In this document: positions 41,137 to 50,917 of the stretch, in pieces | Numbering within the stretch: position 1 is the stretch's first letter | Layout of the letters: every line of letters begins with the position of its first letter | Assembly: GCA_964035575.1 (NCBI GenBank) | Contig: OZ037907.1 | Coordinates: 434,001 to 498,000, forward strand | From: Rhynchopus sp. YZ270_cl-10 | Lineage: Eukaryota > Euglenozoa > Diplonemea > Diplonemida > Diplonemidae | Length of the DNA: 64,000 bases | Direction of reading: 5' to 3' | The notes under the pieces: generated by a model | Database searches by the model: none | Told to the model about the DNA's origin: nothing | The model's input: only the letters and a program-made list of their open reading frames with translations | Program-made: the position numbers and the translations under genes

Positions 41137-41679
41137 AATAGTTGAAACGTGTTAAAACCGCTCGGAACGCCACGTAACCTCTTTATACCCCAGCCTAAAC
41201 GGCCTGCTATAAAGGAGCATAGCGGGGACCTTAAGGGCAATCATGGCTCAGTTCGACAAACACGCACGCGGCATCCAATGCCATCGCTTTGGGGGAGCGC
41301 GACTTGCCTTGTGGCATCAGATGACTCCGTACGTAGGGATCTACGCAGTGTAGAGGGGGTGGGGTGGGGTGGGGGGCAGCATTCTCTACCCTTCTGAAGA
41401 AGGTTGCCTTCCCTTGGGGCTACCGCGAAGTGCAATGCGGACGCGAGAAGTCATTACCAGGCAGCACATCTCACCCATGGATGTGGCAGCTCTCCTGTGT
41501 GACATAAGCTGGCCTGACTACTAAATGGTTAACGGTTTTAGAACACAGTACACGTATTGCTATGTAAAGTGCACTTCAGGAGAGAGTTGCGAATAATAAC
41601 AAAACCGCGAAGGTGGGGGGATACTGGTGACACGCGGTACTGGAAAACAAAAAATAATACAAAGGCAAGAAAAGTGGGA

Positions 41680-41960
41680 ATTATCAAAAAATATAAAGGA
41701 GATGTGCTCAGGACAAGCACTTCAGACTCGCAGGGGTGAACCCCGATGTGTGTGAGCGGTAGAAGTTTTGTATTTAAAACATTGTTGTTTCCGCGTTCTG
41801 CGTTACATTATGTTGTCCCGATGAAATTGCGGCAAATAAACCAACTTTGTGCCTTGTTACCAAGCATCAGTTGTCACACAACGTGTCCCGTGAAATCCCT
41901 CGTTGGTCTGGAATCTCTGAGTACGTTGCGAGAAGAGCAGACCTGATGACGTGTCAAGAA
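41680..41960 (+). other. conserved downstream unit, copy 1 (TATAAAGGAG unit)
   Basis: ATATAAAGGAGATGTGCTCA, GACTCGCAGGGG, CCCGATGTGTGTG, ATGAAATTGCGG, TGCGAGAAGAGCAGACCTGA, TGTCAAGAAAAAG. Related units lie between DUF1399 copies at 47941, 53960-54300 and 56230-56580. In the last two the plus strand keeps a short open frame (VEIYKGAV..RWVAQDSQGT to FGEREDGDAY); in copies 1 and 2 it is disrupted. Meaning unknown; it could be a decayed gene or a transcribed spacer. Confidence 0.4.
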
Positions 41961-42104
41961 AAAGATGGAATAGCGCAATAAGAAAAATAAATTGAAAAAC
42001 GGCAAGAGAGGCGAGGCGGGGAGACAGACAAAGCTTTTTGAGGGCTTTCATCCATGGTTGCTCCTCACCAAAACAAAACTCAAAAGATGACACATATTTG
42101 CAAC

Positions 42105-43064
42105 TTAACCCCCACCTCCACAGCCACCACCACCGCACCCACCACCCCCACACCCTCCACCTCCTCCACACCCGCCTCCACCACCACCACAACCCCCACC
42201 GCCGCCACAGCCACCACCGCACCCACCACCACAGGCACCACCACCATCACCACCACCACCACCGTCACCACAGCCACAGCCCCCACCTTCGTGGCCTGCT
42301 GCACAGGCGGCACCTTCACCACAGTCGCAGAAGGCAGCACCACACGCAGCACCAACCATGAACTCAGGGCCGTGCGCATCGTAGCCACCACCGTAGTTCT
42401 TGTTCCACAGCGTGCGTGTGTCCGCCCGACTCCGCTCCAGTGAAGCGTCTGCAATCTCGTCATTGTGGTCCAGAAGCTTCCCCTTCCGCAGCTTCTTCGT
42501 TGTCTTCACGTAGGACTCGTGGTGCTGCATGTGTGCATGCCACACAAGGTCAATCCCAAGTGTCGGCACAACAACCGTCGTCGGGTATTTCCCCGAAAGC
42601 AGAAGAAACTTCTGGTACCGGAACACAAGCTTCTTCACAGCAGTTGTGTCAAGCGGGCCGGGGATGGCAGTGATCATCTTCGACCCTGTTTCGATCTGGC
42701 GTGCAACCATTGCAGAAAGGTCAAAGCCAGGCTTGCCGGGCTTGTCCTTGTCACGTCTGTTGTAGTACGCGGGACGTAGCTTGTGCACACTCACGACGAG
42801 GATGCTCAGGAGTTGTGCACGCGACACGAGTTCAGGCTTCTGTGTGATCGGGTCGACCAACTGCTCGGGGAGAACGTTGCCCTTTCCGTCAACGTACGGT
42901 GTTGCCTTGAGACGGAGGATGTATTCCTCAGCTGCAGCACGTCCCTCGGCCTCTGTGACGTTCTGCTTTGCCACCTCAGAGAGCAGGGAGTGGTACCACT
43001 TCACTGTGTCTGCGATGGGGCATTTGAATTTCACACGCTTTCCGTTGGAGCTGCAGTTGCCCAT
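42105..43064 (-). CDS. DUF1399 (GRDP-like) protein with Gly/Cys tail, copy 1
   Basis: 319 residues. It starts MGNCSS, a good N-myristoylation signal (Gly2) with Cys4 for palmitoylation, so a membrane-surface protein is likely. Residues 145-230 carry the DUF1399/GRDP signature: KFLLLSGKYPTTVVVPTLGI, DLVWHAHMQHHESY (172-185) and W..NYGGGYDAHG (220-232); plant GRDP proteins have DLIWH.H..HP..Y. From about 235 the chain is nearly only Gly and Cys (units of GGGC/GGGGC), ending at the stop. It is a member of a four-copy family here. The DUF1399 function is unknown; the Cys-rich tail could bind metal or be multiply acylated (inference). Confidence 0.8.
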   Translation of the reverse strand: MGNCSSNGKRVKFKCPIADTVKWYHSLLSEVAKQNVTEAEGRAAAEEYILRLKATPYVDGKGNVLPEQLVDPITQKPELVSRAQLLSILVVSVHKLRPAYYNRRDKDKPGKPGFDLSAMVARQIETGSKMITAIPGPLDTTAVKKLVFRYQKFLLLSGKYPTTVVVPTLGIDLVWHAHMQHHESYVKTTKKLRKGKLLDHNDEIADASLERSRADTRTLWNKNYGGGYDAHGPEFMVGAACGAAFCDCGEGAACAAGHEGGGCGCGDGGGGGDGGGACGGGCGGGCGGGGGCGGGGGGCGGGGGCGGGGCGGGGCGGGG

Positions 43065-43089
43065 TGTGTGTGTTGTGTGTTGTCAATAA

Positions 43090-43236
43090 TAGTATTTATG
43101 TGTCCTGCGGTGTGTGACTAGCAAAGTACGTTATTGAGGACAGAGAAAGGAGAGGGTAAGTGAGGTGTGAGAGGTTTGCTTTTGTTCAGTGTCTTGATAA
43201 ACAATATTAAACAAGATATGGGAGAATTTCGTGAAC
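43090..43236 (-). promoter_or_regulatory. shared upstream region, DUF1399 copy 1
   Basis: Same ordered blocks as 40996-41136, with AGTATTTATG about 25 bases before the start codon (CATAAATACT on the gene strand), then TGCGGTGTGTG, AGCAAAGTACGTTATTGAGG and GAATTTCGTGAAC. Confidence 0.65.
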
Positions 43237-43876
43237 AACAAAACATATTATTTGAAAAACAAATGCTTGAAAAGGAATGTGTCTTGTATGTGCGTGTCAC
43301 TCTTCTCGACCCTTAAATGGGTTCACAGCTCGGGAGAGCAGTGGCAACCCTTCTCGACTAGTGCTAAACTTAAGAATCTTCTGCTGTAACTTACCAAAAT
43401 CAATGTTCCTTCACCACAAACACCCGCAACACCCCACCTGTACTTCGGTAGCCTGGTTCTCATGTTGATACCCAGTGTCTTGCGCTGCTTCTTCTGAGTC
43501 AACGCTGTTTGGGGTGTCAACGTACCAAATACGAAGACAGGCGGTGCCAACAATTTTCCATAGTGCAGCCTAGCCCAGGTAGTGAGAACACTCGAAGAAC
43601 TTAGCCCTGACACAGCAGTCGGACAAACCGACGTCGCAAGACACACCGGACAATCGAACTGGCAAGGGCAGGAGCTTCTACATACCACAGACACCCAAAA
43701 CGGATAGACAGCCCCGAGAAGGAAGAAATCCGTATCACAAACAACCAAGACAGCGTTGCATGGGTCAGAGTACTTATCTCGAGAGTCAGAAGAACAGAGA
43801 TGCTTCACAACCTGATTCTCAAACCACCCAAGACACTCTTGGCCGGTAAGAGTTCTGCTCACACAGACGGACAAAA

Positions 43877-44084
43877 AAAAAAAAGATCGGGTCTTTTGTT
43901 TGTGTGCAAGCCGGAAAACAAAAAAGGTGAAAAAAGATGTGTCAAACTGAAGTAAGGTTGTTGCGGTGAATTGAGTACTCAAAGCACGATTCTGTCTTTT
44001 TCAATCCGTTTTGTTTGCCCTGCAGCGCTGCCCCCAATCTTTTTAGAATTGACAACACGGTGTTTTATCAGACAACTGAGAGGA
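43877..44084. repeat. 190-bp dispersed direct repeat, copy 2
   Basis: Counterpart of 35917-36114. On either side (43780-44610) there are recurring words such as CTCAAACCACCCAGG, AAGAGTTCT and CACACAGAC that suggest an old, diverged tandem array. No gene is supported in 43237-48110. Confidence 0.55.
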
Positions 44085-44314
44085 AAAGTCTGCTTCTCAA
44101 ACCCCCCTCGCCAATATTGGATCGGAAGAGTTCTACGATCACACAGACATTCGGGAGAACTGAGACAGTCTGAAGACACAATGACCAATCAGACAGCACA
44201 GCCTAAATACCGTATTCGTACACATTATCGACTGTAATGTTCGACCTTTTCAGGATTTTTTTTTAAAAGTTCGACCTTTTTTACGGTCGAACATTTTTAC
44301 GATTACGGTAAGTA

Positions 44315-44360
44315 AAATGTACCGTACAATACAAACCCCTCTCGTGGCAGTGTACCATTT
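44315..44360 (-). repeat. TACA-stem CTCTCGT hairpin
   Basis: CAATACA-AACCCCTCTCGTGGCAG-TGTACC: the TACA/TGTA stem with a CCTCTCGT loop, lacking the long tail of 26778-26898. Confidence 0.5.
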
Positions 44361-46179
44361 AAAGCTCGTAGGAAGGACGCAAGACGTGCTTTGCCACCCC
44401 TCGAAACAAGAGATCACACATCACAAACCAAGCAGACAGCACTGCATGAACTCTCTCAGATTCTTCTGTCACACCGACGGTCAGACGACTTAGAGGATAC
44501 ATCTGATCCTCAAACCACCCAGGTCTCCCTGGATGAATAAATAAGAAGGTATTCATCACACAGACAGTCAGCGAGAGGAAATGACTGATTCTCAAACCAT
44601 CCAGGTAGCCGTGAAAACGAGGAGGAGGGGTAGCTTTTTATTTGTATCAAGAGGGGGGAGGTGGTTTGGCTAGTCTCTACCACCTAAAGCAAAGCGTAGG
44701 CAGATTTTATTGTTCACTTTGTCAAAATCTCTTTGTTTTTCTCTTTGTCTATTTTTCCTGCATTTTTTATTCTCTTCTTTGTACTTTCTTTTGTTTTGGT
44801 TGTTGTTAGATAAGCTCAATCGCCTATCGAGTTCTGTGAATAGCACGGAACTCCTTTTCATGTGTATCCATGGAAATCAGTATCATATGTGATACCGGGG
44901 GGGCAAACGGACGCGCTGTGTGAAAAACGAGTGTTTCTCTGCGCGTGATATTTTGTGGGGAAGAATAAAACATTATGAAAAAAGCTCGTTGCGTTCCCAC
45001 TATCGTTTCCGCTGCGCTCTCACTAGCGTTCCCACTCCATTCGGTTTTCTCTTACTTACAAAAAATTTTAAATGGCATGGTCACGTTTTGCACGACATTG
45101 AAATCATCTCTCATGAGTTCTGGATCGGTTGCAGAGTTGGCCGAAAACAAAAAGGCTGATATTTAGTTACACAGAATATAACCTTTTTTTTGTGTAGGTA
45201 TAGACAACAAGAAGTCGCCAGTGTGAGAGTTGCTATTTTTGCAGGGAAGGGGGGGGGGTAGGGGATACGACTCCAGCCATTTTGGCTGGGACCAAACGCA
45301 CGGAAAATTCATTTGGCATTATCTGGCCATCTCCAAGGCAACTGCGGGTGAAAAACACCCTCAGAGTGGGTCACAGGGGGCCTGTGGGTCGAAAAACGAC
45401 CCAGAAGCCACCCCAGAATACAAAAAAATGGAAAAAAATAGTGAAAAAACGGCTTTTTTCACGTTTTGGCCACTTTGGGCAAAATAGCGATTTTTCGAGA
45501 AAAAAATCAAAAACCGGGATATTTTTTGACATCACAAAGCCTCCTTTGGCACAAATATACCCCAAAAGTGGCCTGTGAGTCCATTCCAACCTGTTTTGGA
45601 CATATTTGACACTTTTGGAAGTGTTTTTTTGGTGTTTTTAGGTCAAAAAAATGCCCAAGACGTCCCCAAGACATCCCCAAGACACTTTGCACACCCCCTG
45701 TTACGGTCATATTTTTTTCGTTTTTTTGCCTGAAACCCCCAAAATACCCCTCCCGGACCCCACATAGTCCCGAATATCCATCACACACCCACTCAGAGTG
45801 AGTAGAAGCACCCCAAAAAAAATATTTTTTAAAGCCCTAAAATTGTGCTTCAGTTTCGGCAGCATCCATGTTGAAGTTGAAGGGCTTTAGCATAGCAAGG
45901 GCGTCCCGCAACTACTATCTTCTCTGGAAAACAAAATAAAAACTAACTGCGGGATATGAACCAGGGTATTAGGGTGGTTAAAAAAACTGGTTTTCAAAAA
46001 AAAAAAAAAAAAACAGAGAAATCTGGAGGGAAAAAAAAAACCGACACTTTTCACCAGGCCTTTCTGTAAATGTCGTCCCCAGATTAGGGCGGACTCGATT
46101 TTTTTCTCCGCATTTTTTCCCCGCCTGGTAGAACCGTGGTTGAACCACGGGAGTGCCTTTGGGAAATGGCTGTTCCTTG

Positions 46180-46335
46180 ATTATTTTTTTGCCTGCGGCG
46201 CCATTTTTCATTTTTTGCTCCGCAAAAAAGGGTTCGTTGAGTGGCTCTGTGGTGTAAAAAGCTAGATTTTTACACCGTACCCTCAAAATTTTTCGCCTGC
46301 GCGCCATTTTATATTATTTTTTTGCCCCGCAAAAA
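46180..46335. repeat. GCGGAGCAAAAAA / GCCGCAGGC repeat, inverted copy
   Basis: Inverted counterpart of 32799-32960, with the central hairpin TGTAAAAAGC-TAGA-TTTTTACA. Nearby are a 35-base A-run (about 46570-46605) and GAAAACC-rich spacer. Confidence 0.6.
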
Positions 46336-46575
46336 AAATACAGTCCCTATGTTCCCAATGTCTACCCTGGGTCAGCAGCGCCAAAAAATATTTTGAAATC
46401 TGGATTCCTGGATAAGACACTGACCCCACCCCCGAAAAACCCGAAAAAGGTGACTGTGTCCGTCAACGGTGGAGGTTTTCGCCGGAAACACTAGTTTTCG
46501 CCACCCAGGAGAGAAAACCAGAAAAACCAGTTTTTTCCGAAATTTTGGATTTTCACCCTAATACCCTGATATGAA

Positions 46576-46608
<33 letters not shown>

Positions 46609-47134
46609 AATGAAAAAGACAGGCTATTTCCTAAATCTGAGTTTCGATTTTAGGATTTGAGATTTTGGAAATGCCGCACTTTTTTTACCGACCAAATTTT
46701 CCCGGTTGCCGCACTTTTTTTTCGCCTAAGGGGGAAGGTAGGTAGGGCACTTCTGTCTGGGAAAAAGTGACCAGGGAAAAAAATATTGGGGTCCCGTGCT
46801 CCCAAATGTGCGAAATAAGCAAGAAATAAGCATTTTTGCACACACGTGTATAAAAAAAATCCGCCTCCGGCGGGGTTCGTTTTCGAGGATTTTCAGAGAT
46901 ATCACGATATGAGGATTCCTTAAGAAACCATTGTATCTTATTCAGAATAATAGTACCTTAGAGTGTTTTTGGACACATATGACCCCACCGTGGAGAGCAA
47001 TCGACTCGTGCAATCAAAAGAAAGTGGAGAAAAGGTACAAAAAAAAAAAAAGTTGGCTACCGTGCGCCTGCGGCGCTTCTTGTTCCCTACCAGTTTCTAC
47101 AGGCAAACACTTGCCCCCTTTACCTTACACTGAC

Positions 47135-47390
47135 GGATTTTGACCAAAACCAAGAACTTGTCCATTTCGGAAAATTGACCCCACCACACAACGCACGGAT
47201 TCCGGAAATGCAAATGCCGGTGTTTTCGGGCATTTTCATATTTCAAGACGTCAGGATCAGGGAGAGAAAATTTGGTTGTGGGATTTACCTTGGCCCTCTT
47301 TACCCTACATGGATTTTGACCAAAACCAAGAATTTGGCCATTTCGGCAAAGTGACCCCACCACAGCGCGGGCGGATTCCGGAAATTCCAA
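47135..47390. repeat. TTTTGACCAAAACCAAGAA repeat, two tandem copies
   Basis: Two units (47135-47225 and 47290-47390), each with TTTTGACCAAAACCAAGAA, CCATTTCGG, TGACCCCACCAC and CGGATTCCGGAAAT. A third, diverged unit is near 47500-47600, and an inverted copy at 58425-58508 abuts the CAGTATACA minisatellite. Confidence 0.55.
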
Positions 47391-48110
47391 TCGCGGTATG
47401 TTTTGGAGCTGAAAACCCACTGTTTTTTTCAGGGGAAAAATTGCTTCCAAATGTCGGAATTTTCCGAATTTTCCTGAAAATGACCCTTGTTTACGAGTAT
47501 GGGTTCATATTTTGCGAAAATTTAAGTCACTAAATTTTTGTCCATTTTTCCGAATATGCCCCACCACAAGCCGGGATTGGCTCGGAAATGCAACAAAACG
47601 CCCTCTTGGGCGGAAAAAAACCTCACGAAAATGCCGCACTTTTTTTGCATTTCTTTTTCGAAATTTTGGAAAAAACGCCCCAGAGTTAGGAAATAGCCTG
47701 GAAAAACAGCGTTTTTCGTTTAATCGCTCCGCAAGCTTGATGCGTTTTTTTTCGCTGAGGTGTGTGCTGTATGTGAGAGAAACAGTAGGTGAGAAATCAC
47801 AAGCTGGCGGGCACGCACCTTCTGTCGTTTGTATTTACTGTCAAGTAACTTGACTTACAAAAATAGAAAACGACTTAGGGATTGAAAGTGAAGCATAAAA
47901 TAAAAGACAAGAAAACACTTTTTCGTTAATCTCAAATCAAAATATATAAAGGAGCTGTGCTCAGGACAAGCTCTTCAGACTCTCGCAGGGGTGAAACCCG
48001 AAGTGTGTGAGCAGGAGAAGAAAAAGGAAAAACAGCAAGAGAGGCGGGAAGACAGACAAAGCTTTTTGAGGGCTTTCATCCAGAAACAAAATATGACACA
48101 TCTTTGCAAC

Positions 48111-49082
48111 TTAATCCCCACCTCCTCCACAGCCACCACCACCGCACCCACCACCCCCACACCCTCCACCTCCTCCACACCCACCTCCACCACCACCACA
48201 ACCCCCACCGCCGCCACAGCCACCACCGCCGCACCCACCACCACATGCAGCACCATCACAACCACCACCACCACCGTCACCACAACCACAGCCACCACCT
48301 TCGTGGCCTGCTGCACAGGCGGCACCTTCACCACAGTCGCAGAAGGCAGCACCACACGCAGCACCAACCAGGAAAGCAGGGCCGTGCGCATCGTAGCCAC
48401 CACCGTAGTTCTCGTTCCACAGCGTGCGTGTGTCCGCCCGACTCCGCTCCAGTGAAGCGTCCGCAATCTCATCATTGTGGTCCAGAAGCTTCCCCTTCCG
48501 CAGCTTCTTCGTTGTCTTCACGTAGGACTCGTGGTGCTGCATGTGTGCATGCCACACAAGGTCAATCCCAAGTGTCGGCACAACAACCGTCGTTGGGTAT
48601 TTCCCCGAAAGCAGAAGAAACTTCTGGTACCGGAACACAAGCTTCTTCACAGCAGTTGTGTCAAGCGGGCCGGGGATGGCAGTGATCATCTTCGACCCTG
48701 TTTCGATCTGGCGTGCAACCATTGCAGCAAGGTCAAAGCCAGGCTCGCCGGGCTTGTCCTTGTCACGTCTGTTGTAGTACGCGGGACGTAGCTTGTGCAC
48801 ACTCACGACGAGGATGCTCAGGAGCTGTGCACGCGACACGAGTTCGGGCTTCTGTGTGATCGGGTCAACCAACTGTTCGGGGAGAACGTTGCCCTTTCCG
48901 TCAACATTCGGCGTTGCCTTGAGACGGAGGATGTATTCCTCAGCTGCAACACGTCCCTCAGCCTCTGTGACGTTCTGCTTTGCCACCTCAGAGAGCAGGA
49001 AGTGGTACCACTTCACTGTGTCTGCGATGGGGCATTCGAATTTCACACGCTTTGCGTTGGAGTTACCCATCCAGTTACCCAT
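48111..49082 (-). CDS. DUF1399 (GRDP-like) protein with Gly/Cys tail, copy 2
   Basis: 323 residues, very close to copy 1 in the core. The N-terminus differs: ATGGGTAACT is duplicated, giving MGNWMGNSNAKR, so the Cys4 acylation site of the other copies is lost while a Gly2 remains whichever Met is used. The end is HGPAFLVGAACGAAFCDCGE followed by a Gly/Cys tail about as long as that of copy 1 and ending GGGD. Its upstream region is interrupted 69 bases before the start codon by a 4.2-kb mobile element (49151-53387), so its expression may differ from its sisters. Confidence 0.8.
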   Translation of the reverse strand: MGNWMGNSNAKRVKFECPIADTVKWYHFLLSEVAKQNVTEAEGRVAAEEYILRLKATPNVDGKGNVLPEQLVDPITQKPELVSRAQLLSILVVSVHKLRPAYYNRRDKDKPGEPGFDLAAMVARQIETGSKMITAIPGPLDTTAVKKLVFRYQKFLLLSGKYPTTVVVPTLGIDLVWHAHMQHHESYVKTTKKLRKGKLLDHNDEIADASLERSRADTRTLWNENYGGGYDAHGPAFLVGAACGAAFCDCGEGAACAAGHEGGGCGCGDGGGGGCDGAACGGGCGGGGCGGGGGCGGGGGGCGGGGGCGGGGCGGGGCGGGGD

Positions 49083-49100
49083 TGTGTGTGGTGTGTGTTG

Positions 49101-49150
49101 TCAATAAAAGTATTTATGGGATCTGTGGTGTGTGATGCTAGCAAAGTACG
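49101..49150 (-). promoter_or_regulatory. shared upstream region, DUF1399 copy 2, proximal part
   Basis: AGTATTTATGGGATCTG..GTGTGTGATGCTAGCAAAGTACG. The distal part (TACGTTATTGAGGACAGAG to GAATTTCGTGAAC) continues at 53388-53507 beyond the insertion; together they rebuild the arrangement of copies 1 and 3. Confidence 0.65.
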
Positions 49151-49215
49151 CAAGGCTACCAACGGGACCCCAACACCCCGGGGGTCCCAGGGGTCCGGGA
49201 CCCCCAGAAAAAGTC

Positions 49216-50883
49216 AAAAAAATAACTAATTATTAGCGTGAAATAAAGTGCACTTTTTTTCACGCCCACGTAATTTTGGCTCACGAGTGAGAGTTTATTG
49301 CCCGAGCCGCAGGCGAGGGCAATAATAGAGCACGAGTGAGACAAAATACGTGGAAGTGAAAAAACGCACTTTATTTCAAACTAATACGTAGTTTTGTTTT
49401 ACAAGTGAAAATGATATTTTTGCTGGGATCCTTCACAAACGAGACGTAAAATAGAGTGATTTTATGAACAAAATGTGGGTACCTGTAAGTGAGAGTGTGA
49501 ATGAGAGTAGGGGAACATGTGAACATCAATCAAAAGCAGGGAAGGGGTTACTTTTTTTGATATATGCCTCCTATGACTGGTACTAATTACAAGATGTCAC
49601 CACTCATCTCGCCTGTAGGGGGGGGGCAGGTGTATAGAGCATCACAGAAGGGGGGTTTTTTTTTTTGCACTCATGATCATGGTTTGTTCTGTTGCACATT
49701 GATGTTAATCTTGACTTCTTGTGGCGTCTGAGTTGGGGGACTGTTGTTCTGTGTCAACAGCTGTGACATCGCAACTTGACCGGCCTGTGTGACTTCGGTG
49801 TACCTTTGTGGCATTGCCTGACTGACCCACCCATAGTGGCGTTGCATCTGTACAATAGATGCTCCTGCCTCAGCGGCTTGAGTCGCAGAAGACCTGCGGA
49901 AGCTGTGCCCAGTGTACGAACCGTCCAGCGCAAGCACCCTCGCGACTTCTGCAGGTATGCCGTACATTTTGTTGATGCCAAGAGGTTGCACACGAAAGGT
50001 CCCAGTAGTAGTTCTGTCAGCTGTCGTCTTAGTTCCAGTGATGAAGAAGCGACCCTCCTGTGAAACTGGTGAGCGCCGGTTCAGGTACTCCTCCACCACA
50101 CAAAAGTAGATGCTGTCTCTTGGTACCACAAACCTCCCACGCTCCATGTCGGCCTTTTTCACCTTAGCACAGTGCTGGTACGTGAAGAGGTATCCCACTG
50201 GTGATTCCTGATAATTTGTCATCTCAAGCATCAGTGCTTCTGTGCATCTCATTCCCGACAGAAAACACACCGCGACGTAAGCCTTGCGGACACACCAGTA
50301 GCAGTCGCTCAACTCGCTCATCTTGAGAAACATCTCCACTTCTCCCTTCGAAAACGTCTTGCTCTTCTTCGTCGATTCGTCACTTCCCCAGGTCTTCAGC
50401 AACAGCCCGATGCGGTGGTACTCCTTTAGTGAAAAGTCGAACTCCGTCTTGAACATAAAGTTGAGCTTACAGTAGCACGACCATAATGAGCTGGCTTTGT
50501 AGCTGCGTTCTTCGCGCAGGTGTGTCAAGTAAGAGACCACATGTTCTTCTCTTGGCTGCTTCCGCCCCGTGATTTTATTGTGTTGTAAAAACTTATTCCA
50601 CTCCGTTTTGTATGCAGTGCTTGACTTCAACCCTGCCAGAAGCTCGGTCTCATACAGATCCTCCATAGCCTCCTTCTTCTTGGTCCTTGGCATGATTTGT
50701 AGGGTGGAGTGTGTGGTTTTGTGACTGACAGAAAACAGTGAAACTTTTTTTCACGCCAGTGAAACTTTTTTTCACGCCTCCAGCGAAATTACTAAGAGCA
50801 AGCGTGAAAAAAAGCTCACTTTATTTCACGCCCCGTTTGTGAAGGATCCCAGCAAAAAGTCATTTTCACATGTGATATAAAAA
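49216..50883 (-). mobile_element. tyrosine-recombinase element, unit A
   Basis: About 1.67 kb. The 3' terminus starts TAACTAATTATTAGCGTG and forms an imperfect palindrome of about 165 bases (arms include GTGAAATAAAGTGC, CCACGTAATTTTG and CTCACGAGTGAGAG around a GCCGCAGGC centre). The other terminus ends CACATGTGATATAAA. Inverted repeats of about 58 bases near both sides (49401-49457 and 50817-50874) share TTTTTGCTGGGATCC and CTTCACAAACG. Two GTGAAACTTTTTTTCACGCC repeats precede the gene. It carries one recombinase gene and no reverse transcriptase. Confidence 0.82.
49677..50693 (-). CDS. tyrosine recombinase, unit A
   Basis: 338 residues. Tyrosine recombinases cut and rejoin DNA through a covalent Tyr-DNA link. 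Residues 10-105 are a helical, SAM-like N-terminal core-binding domain. The catalytic domain shows Arg149 (LSGMRCTEAL), a likely beta-hairpin Lys (K179/K180), H263-S-F-R266 (TGHSFRRSSATQ), W289 in RHYGWVS and the nucleophile Tyr298 (QRYTE). All key positions are present and the frame is intact, so it is probably active. There is no Crypton GCR1-type C-terminus; the tail is Gln/Thr/Pro-rich. It differs from units B and C by Cys75 in place of Ser75. Confidence 0.9.
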   Translation of the reverse strand: MPRTKKKEAMEDLYETELLAGLKSSTAYKTEWNKFLQHNKITGRKQPREEHVVSYLTHLREERSYKASSLWSCYCKLNFMFKTEFDFSLKEYHRIGLLLKTWGSDESTKKSKTFSKGEVEMFLKMSELSDCYWCVRKAYVAVCFLSGMRCTEALMLEMTNYQESPVGYLFTYQHCAKVKKADMERGRFVVPRDSIYFCVVEEYLNRRSPVSQEGRFFITGTKTTADRTTTGTFRVQPLGINKMYGIPAEVARVLALDGSYTGHSFRRSSATQAAEAGASIVQMQRHYGWVSQAMPQRYTEVTQAGQVAMSQLLTQNNSPPTQTPQEVKININVQQNKP

Positions 50884-50917
50884 TTTTTTTTTTTGTGACC
50901 CTGCGTGAATTTTTTTT
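50884..50917. other. spacer at the centre of the palindrome
   Basis: 34 bases (T-run, GTGACCCTGCGTGAA, T-run) separating units A and B, whose CACATGTGATATAAA ends face each other. The whole 49216-52585 segment is a near-perfect palindrome with arms of about 1.67 kb. Confidence 0.85.

Noticed and set aside
42038-42443. Thr/His-rich plus-strand frames opposite the DUF1399 tails
   Set aside because: Antisense reading of the Gly/Cys repeat; the sense frame has the DUF1399 domain.
43323-43982. 219-codon minus-strand frame
   Set aside because: It crosses a dispersed repeat, has no domain, and its codon use is unlike the accepted genes.
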